From NCBI GenBank assembly GCA_946902985.2, contig OX336389.2, positions 1,015,591,441 through 1,015,655,440 on the forward strand: a stretch of 64,000 nt of DNA. The letters are read 5' to 3'. The notes below the pieces were generated by a model, which did no database searches, was not told where the DNA came from, and saw only the letters and a program-made list of their open reading frames with translations. This DNA comes from Meconema thalassinum (lineage: Eukaryota; Arthropoda; Insecta; Orthoptera; Tettigoniidae). The first letter of the stretch is position 1; every line of letters starts with the position of its first letter. Made by a program: the position numbers and the translations under genes. This document shows, piece after piece, positions 53,669 to 63,168 of the stretch.

Positions 53669-55104
53669 TTAGTTGGATGTTTGAAACAGCAACCCGCAGA
53701 TCCCCTTCCAGCTGCAGCCGAGACCGATGCTTCGTCTTGACGGATGCCATTGCGGAAAATGTTGACTCAGACAAGTTGAAGAGAAGGGTAATAACAGGTC
53801 CACTGCTTTTCTTGATAAAATGGGATATTCATTCCGAATCTGCACCCAAAAATTTTCAAGAGATTTCGACTTAAATTCATTTCGAAGTATTCTGTCACTT
53901 GACAGTTCTATTAGTTCCTCCTGTTCTGCCGTTGATAGGTGGGCTGTTACGTTCGTTTCAAATGGACTGCAAATCCAGTCATTCTCATTTGAAGGTTGTG
54001 GAAATCTACCCTCGAATTTTTGACGAAGGTTTTGGAGGTGTTCTACGACAATTTCACTAATTTGACAAGTATCTAACTCATTTTCTTCCAGGAATTCATT
54101 CAGGCAATGAAACATCTCACTGTTACCTTTGTCCATCTGGGCAATCCAAAGCTCAAGTTTTCTCTTAAAAGCAAGCACTTTGTCGCTTAGAATGAAAATA
54201 TTACAATTTCGTCCTTGAAGTGACACATTAAGTTCATTCAGTTTTTCAAATACGTCAGCCAAGTAGCACAGTATTAGAAGCCATTTCTCATCCAGAAACA
54301 GGGTTGCGAGTGTAGGACTGCAGTCCAATAGGATAATACGAAGTTCATTCTTCAACTCCACAACGCGATGAAGGACTCGACCACGAGACAACCGACGTAC
54401 CTCTGTGTGCAATAGAAGCGAATCATGTGTAGATCCCATCTTCTCGCAAAGAATGGAAAATAGCCGACTGTTTAAAGCTATTGCTTTCACAAAATCTACA
54501 ACACTAATTATATCGTTCAGCACTTTATTGACTTCCAGTTGTAGTACTTTTGAAGCCAATGCCTCCCTGTGTATCATGCAATGTGTGAATTTTACAGAAT
54601 TATTAACAGCACTCACTCTTGCTCTGAAACCCTTTTTAATTCCAGTAAATGCCGACGCCCCATCAGTACATATACCAACACAATTTGTCTATGCGAGACT
54701 GTTGTCAATAAAAAAGGAATTCACAAGAGAAAAAATATCTTCGCCTGTAGTCCGCCCTTCCAGAGCTTTACAAATTAGAAAAGCCTCGTATATTTCATTT
54801 TCATGACAGTAGCGTACAAAAACAAGAAGCTGGGCACTGTTTACGATATCAGTACTGTCATCAAGTTGCAGGGCAAATTTTGGGCTATCATGAAGACGTG
54901 GTAGCAATTGATTTTTTTTATGTCAGAGGCTATTACATCAATACGACGAGTTACTGTAACATTTGAGAGCGGTATCGACTTCAAACACTCGCCGAACTTT
55001 TTTCCATGCATAATCACGCACATTTTCACGCCTGCAGAAAGAAGTAATTTCTCACCAATAATATGTGGTGATTTGGATTTTGCAATTAAATAGGATACCT
55101 CCAA
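53669..55104 (-). pseudogene. ZBED5-like hAT transposase, broken
   Basis: Three overlapping frames give successive parts. First is VSYLIAKSKSPHIIGEKLLL, followed by SNVTVTRRIDVIASDI. Next is KFALQLDDSTDIVNSAQLLV (first catalytic Asp region) and CHENEIYEAFLICKAL. After a break come VKFTHCMIHREALASKVLQL, LFLDEKWLLILCYLADVFEK and the C-terminal dimerisation part NFWVQIRNEYPILSRKAVDL..PFSSTC. This order is that of ZBED5/SCAND3-like hAT transposases. Frame changes near 54900 and 54690 and loss of the BED finger region make it nonfunctional. Confidence 0.8.
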
Positions 55105-55952
55105 GGATGCTCTTAGCGCTTTCTTAGGAACTGTTGCGTGCTTTTCTAGGAATCTAACATTTCCTTTTAGTTGTTACTCGTAGCGCTTAAAAAATGCTCA
55201 AGGTTTTCTTACACAGTCTGGATGTTTAGTCTGCAAGTAAAGCCTAATGTCAGATAATCGTATTGATATTTACGCACTTTCACTTTGTGTGTAGAATTAA
55301 TAATCCTAATGGGAGCAGAAGTAGACGCGGAAGAACAATGGACTTTGTTTTTAAATTCGAACCCTGTTCTTTTTCCGAAGGAGGGCAAGCACCATCACTT
55401 TCATGGGGTCTCTTCTTACCACTTCTAATAAGCCACTTATCCATGGATAATGGCGTCACTCGTATCAGTTTATTGTAAAGTTGGCTAACCACGCACTAGA
55501 ATTCACCTGTTCACTCACTGTCTTTGAACTGACTGGAAAGGCCTAGCTGAATTCGAATCGGCAACGGCAGAAATAGAAGAATCCATTCTTGGAATCCATT
55601 CTTGAAAGGAAGTGGCGGTCACATTGCCAAGCGGCTTATTGTCATTAAGTGTTTGGTAAGGATATGTCACTGCAGATGGCGAGTGAAAGGGAGCTGTGTG
55701 GGAAATGTTACACACCACCTTTTCTCAGAATTCCTGCTGGCACGATCTACTGGTCAGTTCTTGTGAAATAAGACAGTAAAGGTACGAGTTTATTATTCAT
55801 GAATGGTCTTGGGAGCTACCTACCTATGATAGGTTCAAGAATATGAGGATAGTAATATTTGTTAGAGCATATGAAATATAAATATTTCAATCAAAGCGGG
55901 CGCCCCCCTTTATCACTCTCTGTGCCCCCCAATTTGAAAACCCCTGCTCTAA

Positions 55953-56460
55953 GTGGAGTAGGATATCAAAATAAAATAAAAGTGGTTCAAGTACCCTACT
56001 GAGAGAAAATGTTCCAAAGGGTTGTAAGAATGTCCTTCTTGGCTTAGCATCACTTTATAATTGCATTTTCACTTGTTTAGTACAATTGTTCTTTCAAATC
56101 ATTCATTTCAAACAGGTAGGTGATGATAAGAGTTTAATGTCCTTTTAAACTCCTATTGTTTCATAGATGCCAGGGTGCAAGAATTTTGCCCTGAAGGGGT
56201 CCTTGGCATGGGCCAGTATATTCACCCTTGTTAAATTTTAACACCCTTGAATTGTATCAGAATGAGTTAAGATCAAAGTAATATGCAATCCTAACACATA
56301 AGGGCCAGCACATAACTAGCTGTTCAATTTCAACCCAATAAACTGGTTGATAATTAATAAAAATATTCACCTTTTGACTTTCATTCTTATTAAATATTTG
56401 TACTACAGAAAAATGACCAAATGGAATTAAAGAGAAAAAAGGTCACCATTTTTGTTTTGT
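55953..56460 (-). repeat. SINE remnant in otherwise unassigned DNA
   Basis: Near 56120-56215, TTTAATGTCCTTTTAAACTC and GATGCCAGGGTGCAAGAATTTTGCCCTGAAGG match the reverse strand of the SINE at 43565. The flanks show nothing recognisable. Confidence 0.55.
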
Positions 56461-56572
56461 TTTTTCATTCTCTATGCTAGATAATCATTCCTTTCTAATG
56501 TTTTGGATACTGAGAAGCAGCAGACTTCATCATAACAGGAAGATTTACTCAAAGAATGAAATGAAATCTCAC

Positions 56573-56713
56573 CTTCCTGCTGAAAGTACTGTTTCCATCC
56601 ATCATATGGAATGGGTACAATTTCAAACGAGTCCAAAGTCTTCTGAAGGTTGTCATGTTCGGAGAAAGGTGCTCTAGATGTGCTAGGAGCTGGTCCCCGA
56701 GATGGTCCATTAC
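56573..56713 (-). CDS. MCM8: MCM8-type DNA helicase, upstream N-terminal exon
   Basis: On the minus strand it is bounded by acceptor CTGTTTTAG and donor GAAG|GTGAG. The 47-codon translation has GPSRGPAPSTSRAPF, then LQKTLDSFEIVPIPYDGWKQ followed by YFQQE. The TLD.F...PY.GWK.YF pattern is the start of the conserved MCM8 N-terminal domain. It ends with one base of a codon completed by CC of the exon at 9820, giving an uninterrupted frame. The product would be the nuclear MCM8 helicase of recombination repair. The first coding exon is expected to the right and is not identified. Confidence 0.78.
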
Positions 56714-56759
56714 CTAAAACAGATCACAAAATACATAAAAATAGGATTCAGAATTACAG

Positions 56760-56937
56760 TACTGACTGTGAGCAAGATAAAAGGGAAAAATAAAGTAGTG
56801 GTCAAAGAACAAACAAAACCAGACCCCAAAGTACCAGAAGAGAAAGGAGGTTTAAATCCTCTGCAGCAGTCGGACCCATCATGGATTGATTCATTTAAGA
56901 AATTTTTATCATTTTCCACAGGGCGCTTGGAATCCAT
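56760..56937. repeat. Unique segment next to the minisatellite, duplicated at 57522
   Basis: A stretch of about 145 bases (AAATAAAGTAGTGGTCAA to TTTTCCACAGGGCGCTTGGA) is copied with few changes at 57522-57668 inside the repeat array. In plus frame it reads KVPEEKGGLNPLQQS and SWIDSFKKFLSFSTG without stops. The minus strand is also open. It may be a decayed exon or simple repeat-flank DNA, and I cannot decide which. Confidence 0.55.
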
Positions 56938-57894
56938 CTCCATTCCCCGACCTCCTATTATAGTACTCCATCAGAGCACTTTGAGCCCATCTCCATTCCC
57001 CAACCTCCTATTATAATACTCCATCAGAGCACTTTGAGCCCATCGCCATTCCCAACCTATTATGGTACTCCATCAGAGCTCTTTGAGCCCATCTCCATTC
57101 CCAACCTATTATAGTACTCCATCAGAGCACGTTGAGCCCATCTCCATTCCCAACCTATTATGGTACTCCATCAGAGCTCTTTGAGCCCATCTCCATTCCC
57201 AACCTATTATAGTACTCCATCAGAGCACGTTGAGCCCATCGCCATTCCCAACCTATTATGGTACTCCATCAGAGCACGTTGAGCCCATCTCCAATCCCCA
57301 CCTACTATAGTACTCCATCAGAGCACTTGGAGCCCATCTCCATTCCCAACCTATTATAGTACTCCATCAGAGCGTTTTGAGCCTATTCCTATTATAGTAC
57401 TCCATCAAAGCACTCTGAGCCCATCTCCATTCCCCAACCTCCTATTATAATACTCCATCAGAGCACTTTGAGCCCATTTCCATTCCCAACCTATTATGGT
57501 ACTCCATCAGAGCACTTGGAGAATAAAGTAGTGGTCAATGAACAAACAAAACCAGACCACAAAGTACCAGAAGAGAAAGGAGGTTTAAATCCTCTGCAGC
57601 AGTCTTACCCATCATGGATTGATTCATTAAAGAAATTTTTATCATTTTCCACCAGGGCGCTTGGAATCCATCTCCATTCCCCAACCTCCTATTATAGTAC
57701 TCCATCAGAGCACTTTGAGCCCATCTCCATTCCCCAACCTCCTATTATAATACTCCATCAGAGCACTTTGAGCCCATCGCCATTCCCAACCTATTATGGT
57801 ACTCCATCAGAGCTCTTTGAGCCCATCTCCATTCCCAACCTATTATAGTACTCCATCAGAGCACGTTGAGCCCATCTCCAATCCCCACCTACTA
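56938..57894 (+). repeat. 49-bp minisatellite, block 1
   Basis: The unit is TACTCCATCAGAGCACTTTG followed by AGCCCATCTCCATTCCCAAC and CTATTATAG, with 52-53-bp variants containing CTCCTATTATAG. The duplicated unique segment lies inside. The length is not a multiple of three and TAG is in the unit, so apparent proline-rich ORFs are not genes. Confidence 0.95.
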
Positions 57895-59359
57895 CACACA
57901 TCAAAAAAAGTTTTGCATCACCTCGTTTCCCAGATCTCCAGCATATAGACGTTGACTGTGTATATTGTATCCAAGATACAGTCCCTTTGACTGTTCATAG
58001 ATGTCACTAAAACTGCTCAAAGATGTAAACAACCATGCATGAGCAGGGCCTATTAGACGGAGGGGGTACGACAGCCGATCAGTTCCAGTCATTCCACCAG
58101 GACGAAGGTACGCTGCTCATGTTGTCTGTAGTTCTACCATGCCTAGAAGGTCAATACCGCAGTTCGATCGCGTCCGCATTGTTACTTTGTGTCAAGAAGG
58201 GCTCTCAACAAGGGAAGTTTCCAGGCGTCTCAGAGTGAACCAAAGCGATGTTGTTCGGACATGGAGGAGGTACAGAGATACAGGAACTGCCGATGACAGG
58301 CCTCGCTCAGGCCGCCCAAGGGCTACTACTGTAGTGGATGACCGCTACTTACGGATTGCCGCTCGGAGGAACCCTGACAGCAATGCCACCATGTTGAATA
58401 ATGCGTTTCGTTCAGCCACAGGACGTCGTGTTTCAACTCAAACTGTGCGCAATAGGCTGCATGATGCGCAACTTCACTCCCGACGTCCATGGCGAGGTCC
58501 AGCTTTGCAACCCCGACACCATGCAGCGCGGTACAGATGGGCCCAACAACATGCTGAATGGACCCCACGGAATTGGCATCACGTTCTCTTCACCGATGAG
58601 TGTCGCATATGCCTTCAACCAGACAATCGTCGGAGACATGTTTGGAGGCACCCTGGTCAGGCTGAACGTCTTAGACACACTGTCCAGCGAGTGCAGCAAG
58701 GTGGTGGTTCCCTGATGTTTTGGGGTGGCATTATGTGGGGCCGACGTACGCCACTGGTGGTCATGGAAGGCTCCGAAACGGCTTTACGATACCTGAATGA
58801 CATCCTCCGACCCATAGTGCAACCATATCGGCAGAATATTGGAGAGGCATTTGTCTTCATGGACGACAATTCTCGACCTCATCGTGCACATCTTGTGAAT
58901 GCGTTCCTTCAAGATAACGACATCGCTCGACTACAGTGGCCAGCATGTTCGCCAGACATGAACCCTATCGAACATGCCTGGGATATGTTGAAAAGGGCTG
59001 TTTATGGACGTCTTGACCCACCAACCACTCTGAGAGATTTACGCCGAATTGTCGTTGAGGAGTGGGACAATTTGGACCAACAGTGTCTTGATGAACTTGT
59101 GGATAGTATGCCACGGCGAATACAGGCATGCATCAATGCAAGAGGACGTGCTACTGGGTATTAGAGGTAGTGGTGTGTACTGCAATCTGGACCACAAATG
59201 CTGAAAGTCTAGCTGTATGATGGTACAACATGCAATGTGTGGGTCTCATGAGCAATAAAACGAGCTGAAATGTTGTTTGTGTTGATCTCTATTCCCTTTG
59301 TATTTAACGGTTCCGGAACTCTTGGAACCGAGGTGATGCAAAACTTTTTTTGATGTGTG
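57895..59359 (+). mobile_element. Tc1-type transposon, apparently complete
   Basis: It has perfect 31-bp inverted repeats starting CACACATCAAAAAAAGTTTT. TA is duplicated at 57893-57894 and 59360-59361. At 1465 bp with an intact transposase it is the youngest-looking DNA element in the window. It lies inside the minisatellite. Confidence 0.95.
58139..59164 (+). CDS. Tc1-family transposase, intact DD34E
   Basis: The enzyme cuts and rejoins DNA at the inverted repeats. The N-terminus (residues 9-50) has a paired-like helix-turn-helix with GLSTREVSRRLRVNQSDVVR. A GRPR-type AT-hook lies at about 58-61 and a second DNA-binding helix domain runs to about 115. The catalytic triad is D153 (FTDECRI), D243 (FMDDNSRPH) and E278 (SPDMNPIEH), with 34 residues between the last two. 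The length of 341 residues is normal for the family and there is no stop or shift. The start is the first Met of the frame and opens MPRRSIPQFDRV, usual for this group. The promoter would lie in the 240 bases after the left repeat. Confidence 0.95.
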   Translation: MPRRSIPQFDRVRIVTLCQEGLSTREVSRRLRVNQSDVVRTWRRYRDTGTADDRPRSGRPRATTVVDDRYLRIAARRNPDSNATMLNNAFRSATGRRVSTQTVRNRLHDAQLHSRRPWRGPALQPRHHAARYRWAQQHAEWTPRNWHHVLFTDECRICLQPDNRRRHVWRHPGQAERLRHTVQRVQQGGGSLMFWGGIMWGRRTPLVVMEGSETALRYLNDILRPIVQPYRQNIGEAFVFMDDNSRPHRAHLVNAFLQDNDIARLQWPACSPDMNPIEHAWDMLKRAVYGRLDPPTTLRDLRRIVVEEWDNLDQQCLDELVDSMPRRIQACINARGRATGY

Positions 59360-59361
59360 TA

Positions 59362-60652
59362 TATTACTCCATCAGAGCACTTTGAGCCCATCTCCATTCC
59401 CAACCTATTATAGTACTCCATCAGAGCGCTTTCAGCCTATCTCCATTCCCCAACCTCCTATTATAGTACTCCATCAAAGCACTTTGAGCCCATCTCCATT
59501 CCCCAACCTCCTATTATAATATTCCATCAGAGCACTTTGAGCCCATTTCCATTCCCAACCTATTATGGTACTCCATCAGAGCACTTTGAGCCCATCTCCA
59601 TTCCCAACCTATCATAGTACCCCATCAGAGCACATTGAGCCCATCTCCAATCCCCACCTACTATAGTACTCCATCAGAGTACTTTGAGCCCATTTCCATT
59701 CCCAACCTATTATAGTACTCCATCAGAGCACTTTGAGCCCATTTCCATTCCCAACCTATTAGAGTACTCCATCAGAGCACTTTGAGCCCATATCCATTCC
59801 CAACCTATTATAGTACTCCATCAGAGCATTTTGAGCCCATCTCCACTCCCCAACAGTTTATAGTACTCCATCAGAGCACTTTGAGCCCATCTCCGTTCCC
59901 AACCTATTATAGTACTCCATCAGAGAACTTTGAGCCCATCTCCATTCCCAACCTATTATAGTACTCCATCAGAGTACTTTGAGCACATCTCCATTCCCAA
60001 CCTATTATAGTACTCCATCACAGCACTTTGAGCCCATCTCCATTCCCCACCTATTATAGTACTCCATCAGAGCACTTTGAGCCCATCTCCATTCCCCACC
60101 TATTATAGTACTCCATCAGAGCACTTTGAGCCCATCTCCATTCCCAACCTCATATTATAGTACTCTATCAGAGCACTTTGAGCCCATCTCCATTCCCCAG
60201 CCTATTATAGTACTCCATCAGAGCATGTTGAGCCAATCTCCATTCCCCACCAATTATAGTACTCCATCAGAGCACTTTGAGCCCATCTCCATTCCCAACC
60301 TCCTATTATAGTACTCCATCAGAGCACTTTGGGCCCATCTCCATTCCCAACCTCCTACTATAGTACTCCATCAGAGCACTTTGAGCCCATCTCCATTCCC
60401 AACGTATTATAGTACTCCATCAGAGCACTTTGAGCCCATCTCCTTTCCCAACCTATTATAGTACTCCATCAGAGCACGTTGAGCCCATCTCATTCCCAAC
60501 CTCCTATTATAGTACTCCATCAGAGCACTTTGAGCCCATCTCCATTCCCCAATCTATTATAGTACTCAATCAGAGCACTTGGAGCCCATCTCCATTCCCA
60601 ACCTATTATAGTACTCCACCAGGGCACTTTGAGCCCATCTCCATTCCCAACC
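59362..60652 (+). repeat. 49-bp minisatellite, block 2
   Basis: It is a continuation of the array after the Tc1-type element, about 26 units, with sporadic substitutions and both the short and CTC-containing variants. Confidence 0.95.
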
Positions 60653-60654
60653 TA

Positions 60655-61302
60655 CGAGGACTATACCAAAACTAAGGTCTGGTCAAAAAAACAACATCCA
60701 AAATAAAACTTGTTTCCAAAGCAATTGTTTTATTGACATTCCTTAAGTCTTTCTCTATTTTTCTACATAATTTCCGTACTTATTTACACATTTGTCCCTT
60801 CGTTCCACAAGCTTTTGAATGCCTAAGTCATAAAACTCGGCCGCCTGCGAAGCTAACCAGTCTTTAACAGCTTCTTTCACTTCATCATCTGTGTCGAAGC
60901 GCTTGCCGCCAAGAAACTCCTTAAGGTAGCGGAAGAGGTGGAAATCACTTGGCGCCAAGTCCGGACTGTACGGTGGGTGGTCAATCTGTTCCCATCCAAA
61001 TTTCTTGATTAGAGTTTGCGTGTCATTCGCAGTATGGGGTCTGGCATTGTCATGCAACAACAACACTCCAGACGACAATTTTCGAAAATGCAAATGTTCA
61101 GACACAATTCTGTACACTGCCCTTAGTTCACAATCACAACATTGTGAACTGACACTATCAACAGCACACAGCAAGTCACAACGCTACTGGCGGCTTGTGC
61201 CGCGCAAGGCATGCCAGGAGTCGGCGCGCATGCGCATTTTGCCCTTGGTGCCGCTTTCAAATATTTACGGCGAATCGGACCTTACTTTTGGAATAGCCCT
61301 CA
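60655..61302 (-). mobile_element. Internally deleted mariner element
   Basis: The inverted ends are GAGG(A/G)CTAT(A/T)CCAAAA(C/G)TAAGGTC, with TA duplicated at 60653-60654 and 61303-61304. At 648 bp it is about half the usual mariner length. The 5' untranslated part is fused to the C-terminal third of the transposase. Confidence 0.88.
60755..61174 (-). pseudogene. Mariner transposase C-terminal part
   Basis: The frame keeps LLLHDNARPHTA (second Asp) and HPPYSPDLAPSDFHLFRYLK (third Asp, 34 residues later, DD34D). It ends NKYGNYVEK. The first catalytic Asp and the DNA-binding domain are deleted. The initial 35 residues are translated from the 5' leader joined at the deletion. It cannot act but could be mobilised by a relative with matching ends. 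Confidence 0.88.
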
Positions 61303-61304
61303 TA

Positions 61305-61946
61305 TTATAGTACTCCATCAGAGCACGTTGAGTCCATCTCCATTCCCAACCTATTATAGTACTCCATCAGAGCACGTTGAGCCCATCTCCATTCCCAACC
61401 TATTATAGTACTCCATCAGAACACTTTGAGTCCATCTCCATTCCCAACCTATTATAGTACTCCATCAGAGCACTTTGAGCCCATCTCCATTCCCCAACCT
61501 ATTATAATACTCCATCAGAGCACTTTGAGCCCATCTCCATTCCCAACCTCCTATTATAGTACTCCATCAGAGCACTTTGAGCCCATCTCCATTCCCAACC
61601 TATTATAGTACCCCATCAGAGCACTTGGAGTCAATCTCCATTCCCCAACCTCCTATTATAGAACTCCATCAGAGCACTTTGAGCCCATCTCCATTCCCAA
61701 CCTATTATAGTACTCCATCAGAGCACTTGGAGTCCATCTCCATTCCCCAACCTATTATAGTACTCCATCAGAGCACTTTGAGCCCATCTCCATTCCCAAC
61801 CTATTATAGTACTCCATCAAAGCACTTTGAGCCCATCTCCATTCCCAACCTATTATAGTACCCCATCAGAGCACTTTGAGCCAATCTCTATTCCCCAACC
61901 TCCTATTATAGAACTCCATCACAGCACTTTGGGCCCAACTCCATTC
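61305..61946 (+). repeat. 49-bp minisatellite, block 3
   Basis: About 13 units lie between the mariner remnant and the next insertion. Confidence 0.95.
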
Positions 61947-61951
61947 CCAAC

Positions 61952-63163
61952 CAGGGTGTCTACTGTAAGGATGAAGTAAAAATTAGTTACTTTTTAGGTA
62001 CCTTTTTTGTTACCCTTTAGTTAATTTTAGTTACCTTTGAATTCAAGATACGTCTGCGGTCTGCAAGCATAGGCGCTCATCACGCAGTGAAGAAAAACAG
62101 CAATGAACTGTTTCTAAAGAGGTTTTTTATTTATAGTATGCCTTTTAGTGCCAGGAGTGTCCGAGGACATGTTCAGCTCGCCTGAGTCTGTAGCTGCTTC
62201 CAGCGGACACCCTTAGGGTGAGCTACAAGTTCCGTTCAATTTTAAGTTACTACCAGATATCAATGATACCTAGTCGTGAACGTTGGAACTTTGATAGAGC
62301 GTTCCGACGAATTCTAACCTAACAATTTAGCTTCACACAAGTTTAGTCTGTGGAAGAATCTTTTACATGCCATAAATCTGTGACATGGGACCGCCGACTT
62401 TACTTCCCCTCCGAAGGAAGGCATACTGAAGGATTGTTAACGCTTTTAAAAAATCCGACGACTTCGGCCGGGTTTGAACCCGCTATCTTGGGCACAGCAG
62501 TTCAGCATGCTACCAACTACGCCACCGAAGTCGCTTTAAATGAAATTCACATAATGTTATAAACATTTAAAAAATAATAAATATATACTAGATATTTAAT
62601 ATCCAATGAGTTGTTTCAGCTAATATGTCGTCATGTGCACAATATGTTGTTATAATTACGGTACCAAGAGGTTGCTCTGTTCTTGACCATTTGGCGAGAT
62701 TTCCTTCGTCCGGCGAAGAAATGTATGCGATGTTACGCGATCGTCACCGAATTCTGTCTTCGCAGTCAAATACGGAGAAATATCAAGATGTCTCAGTTGT
62801 TTGATGAGCTTCCCGTAGTTTTCACGATAGAACACGGAGAAAAATCGCGATTTAGATAATCAGTGTCAATTTTAGTCATTCGACGAGATTTCCATTGTCC
62901 TTGAGGTCGGGCACAAGAAAATATAGCATTATTACGCAATCGCACTTGCTGTCCGTTTGACAAGAATACAGTTGTCCTCGTCATTGAATGCGGAGAAATA
63001 TCGCGATGTATCGCAATCGCTGCCGCTCTCGGCCGTTTTACCTTGTCCTCGAGATATTATGCGGCGCGAGTTTAAATGATTCAACTCGCCTTCAGAAGAT
63101 TTTCGTTACCCGTTTGTAAAATTCGTTACTTTTTCGTTACTTTCGTTACCGGTAGACACCCTG
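61952..63163. mobile_element. Nonautonomous transposon with 12-bp TIR, family unknown
   Basis: The ends are CAGGGTGTCTAC in inverted orientation. CCAAC is found directly on both sides (61947-61951 and 63164-63168), a likely 5-bp duplication. Both ends are rich in GTTAC motifs. There is no coding region. A SINE in reverse orientation (B box near 62470-62480) is inserted. A fragment of the same family is at 49880. Confidence 0.7.
62345..62540 (-). repeat. tRNA-derived SINE within the 12-bp-TIR element
   Basis: On the minus strand, AGCGACTTCGGTGGCGTAGTTGG (A-box-like) is followed by GATAGCGGGTTCAAACCCGGCC (B box). The tail toward 62350 shows CCTTCGGAGGGGAAGTAAA. Confidence 0.75.
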
Positions 63164-63168
63164 CCAAC

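Larger units (their letters stand above)
52219..55944 (-). mobile_element. hAT element of the ZBED5 type
   Basis: It is flanked by the 8-bp repeat CTCTAAGT (52211-52218 and 55945-55952). The right end reads, in reverse, CAGGGGTTTTCAAATTGGGG, a typical hAT end. The left end (CTCAAACTTTTT) looks shortened. The transposase is on the minus strand and broken. A second hAT-like element is inserted near the left end. Confidence 0.8.
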
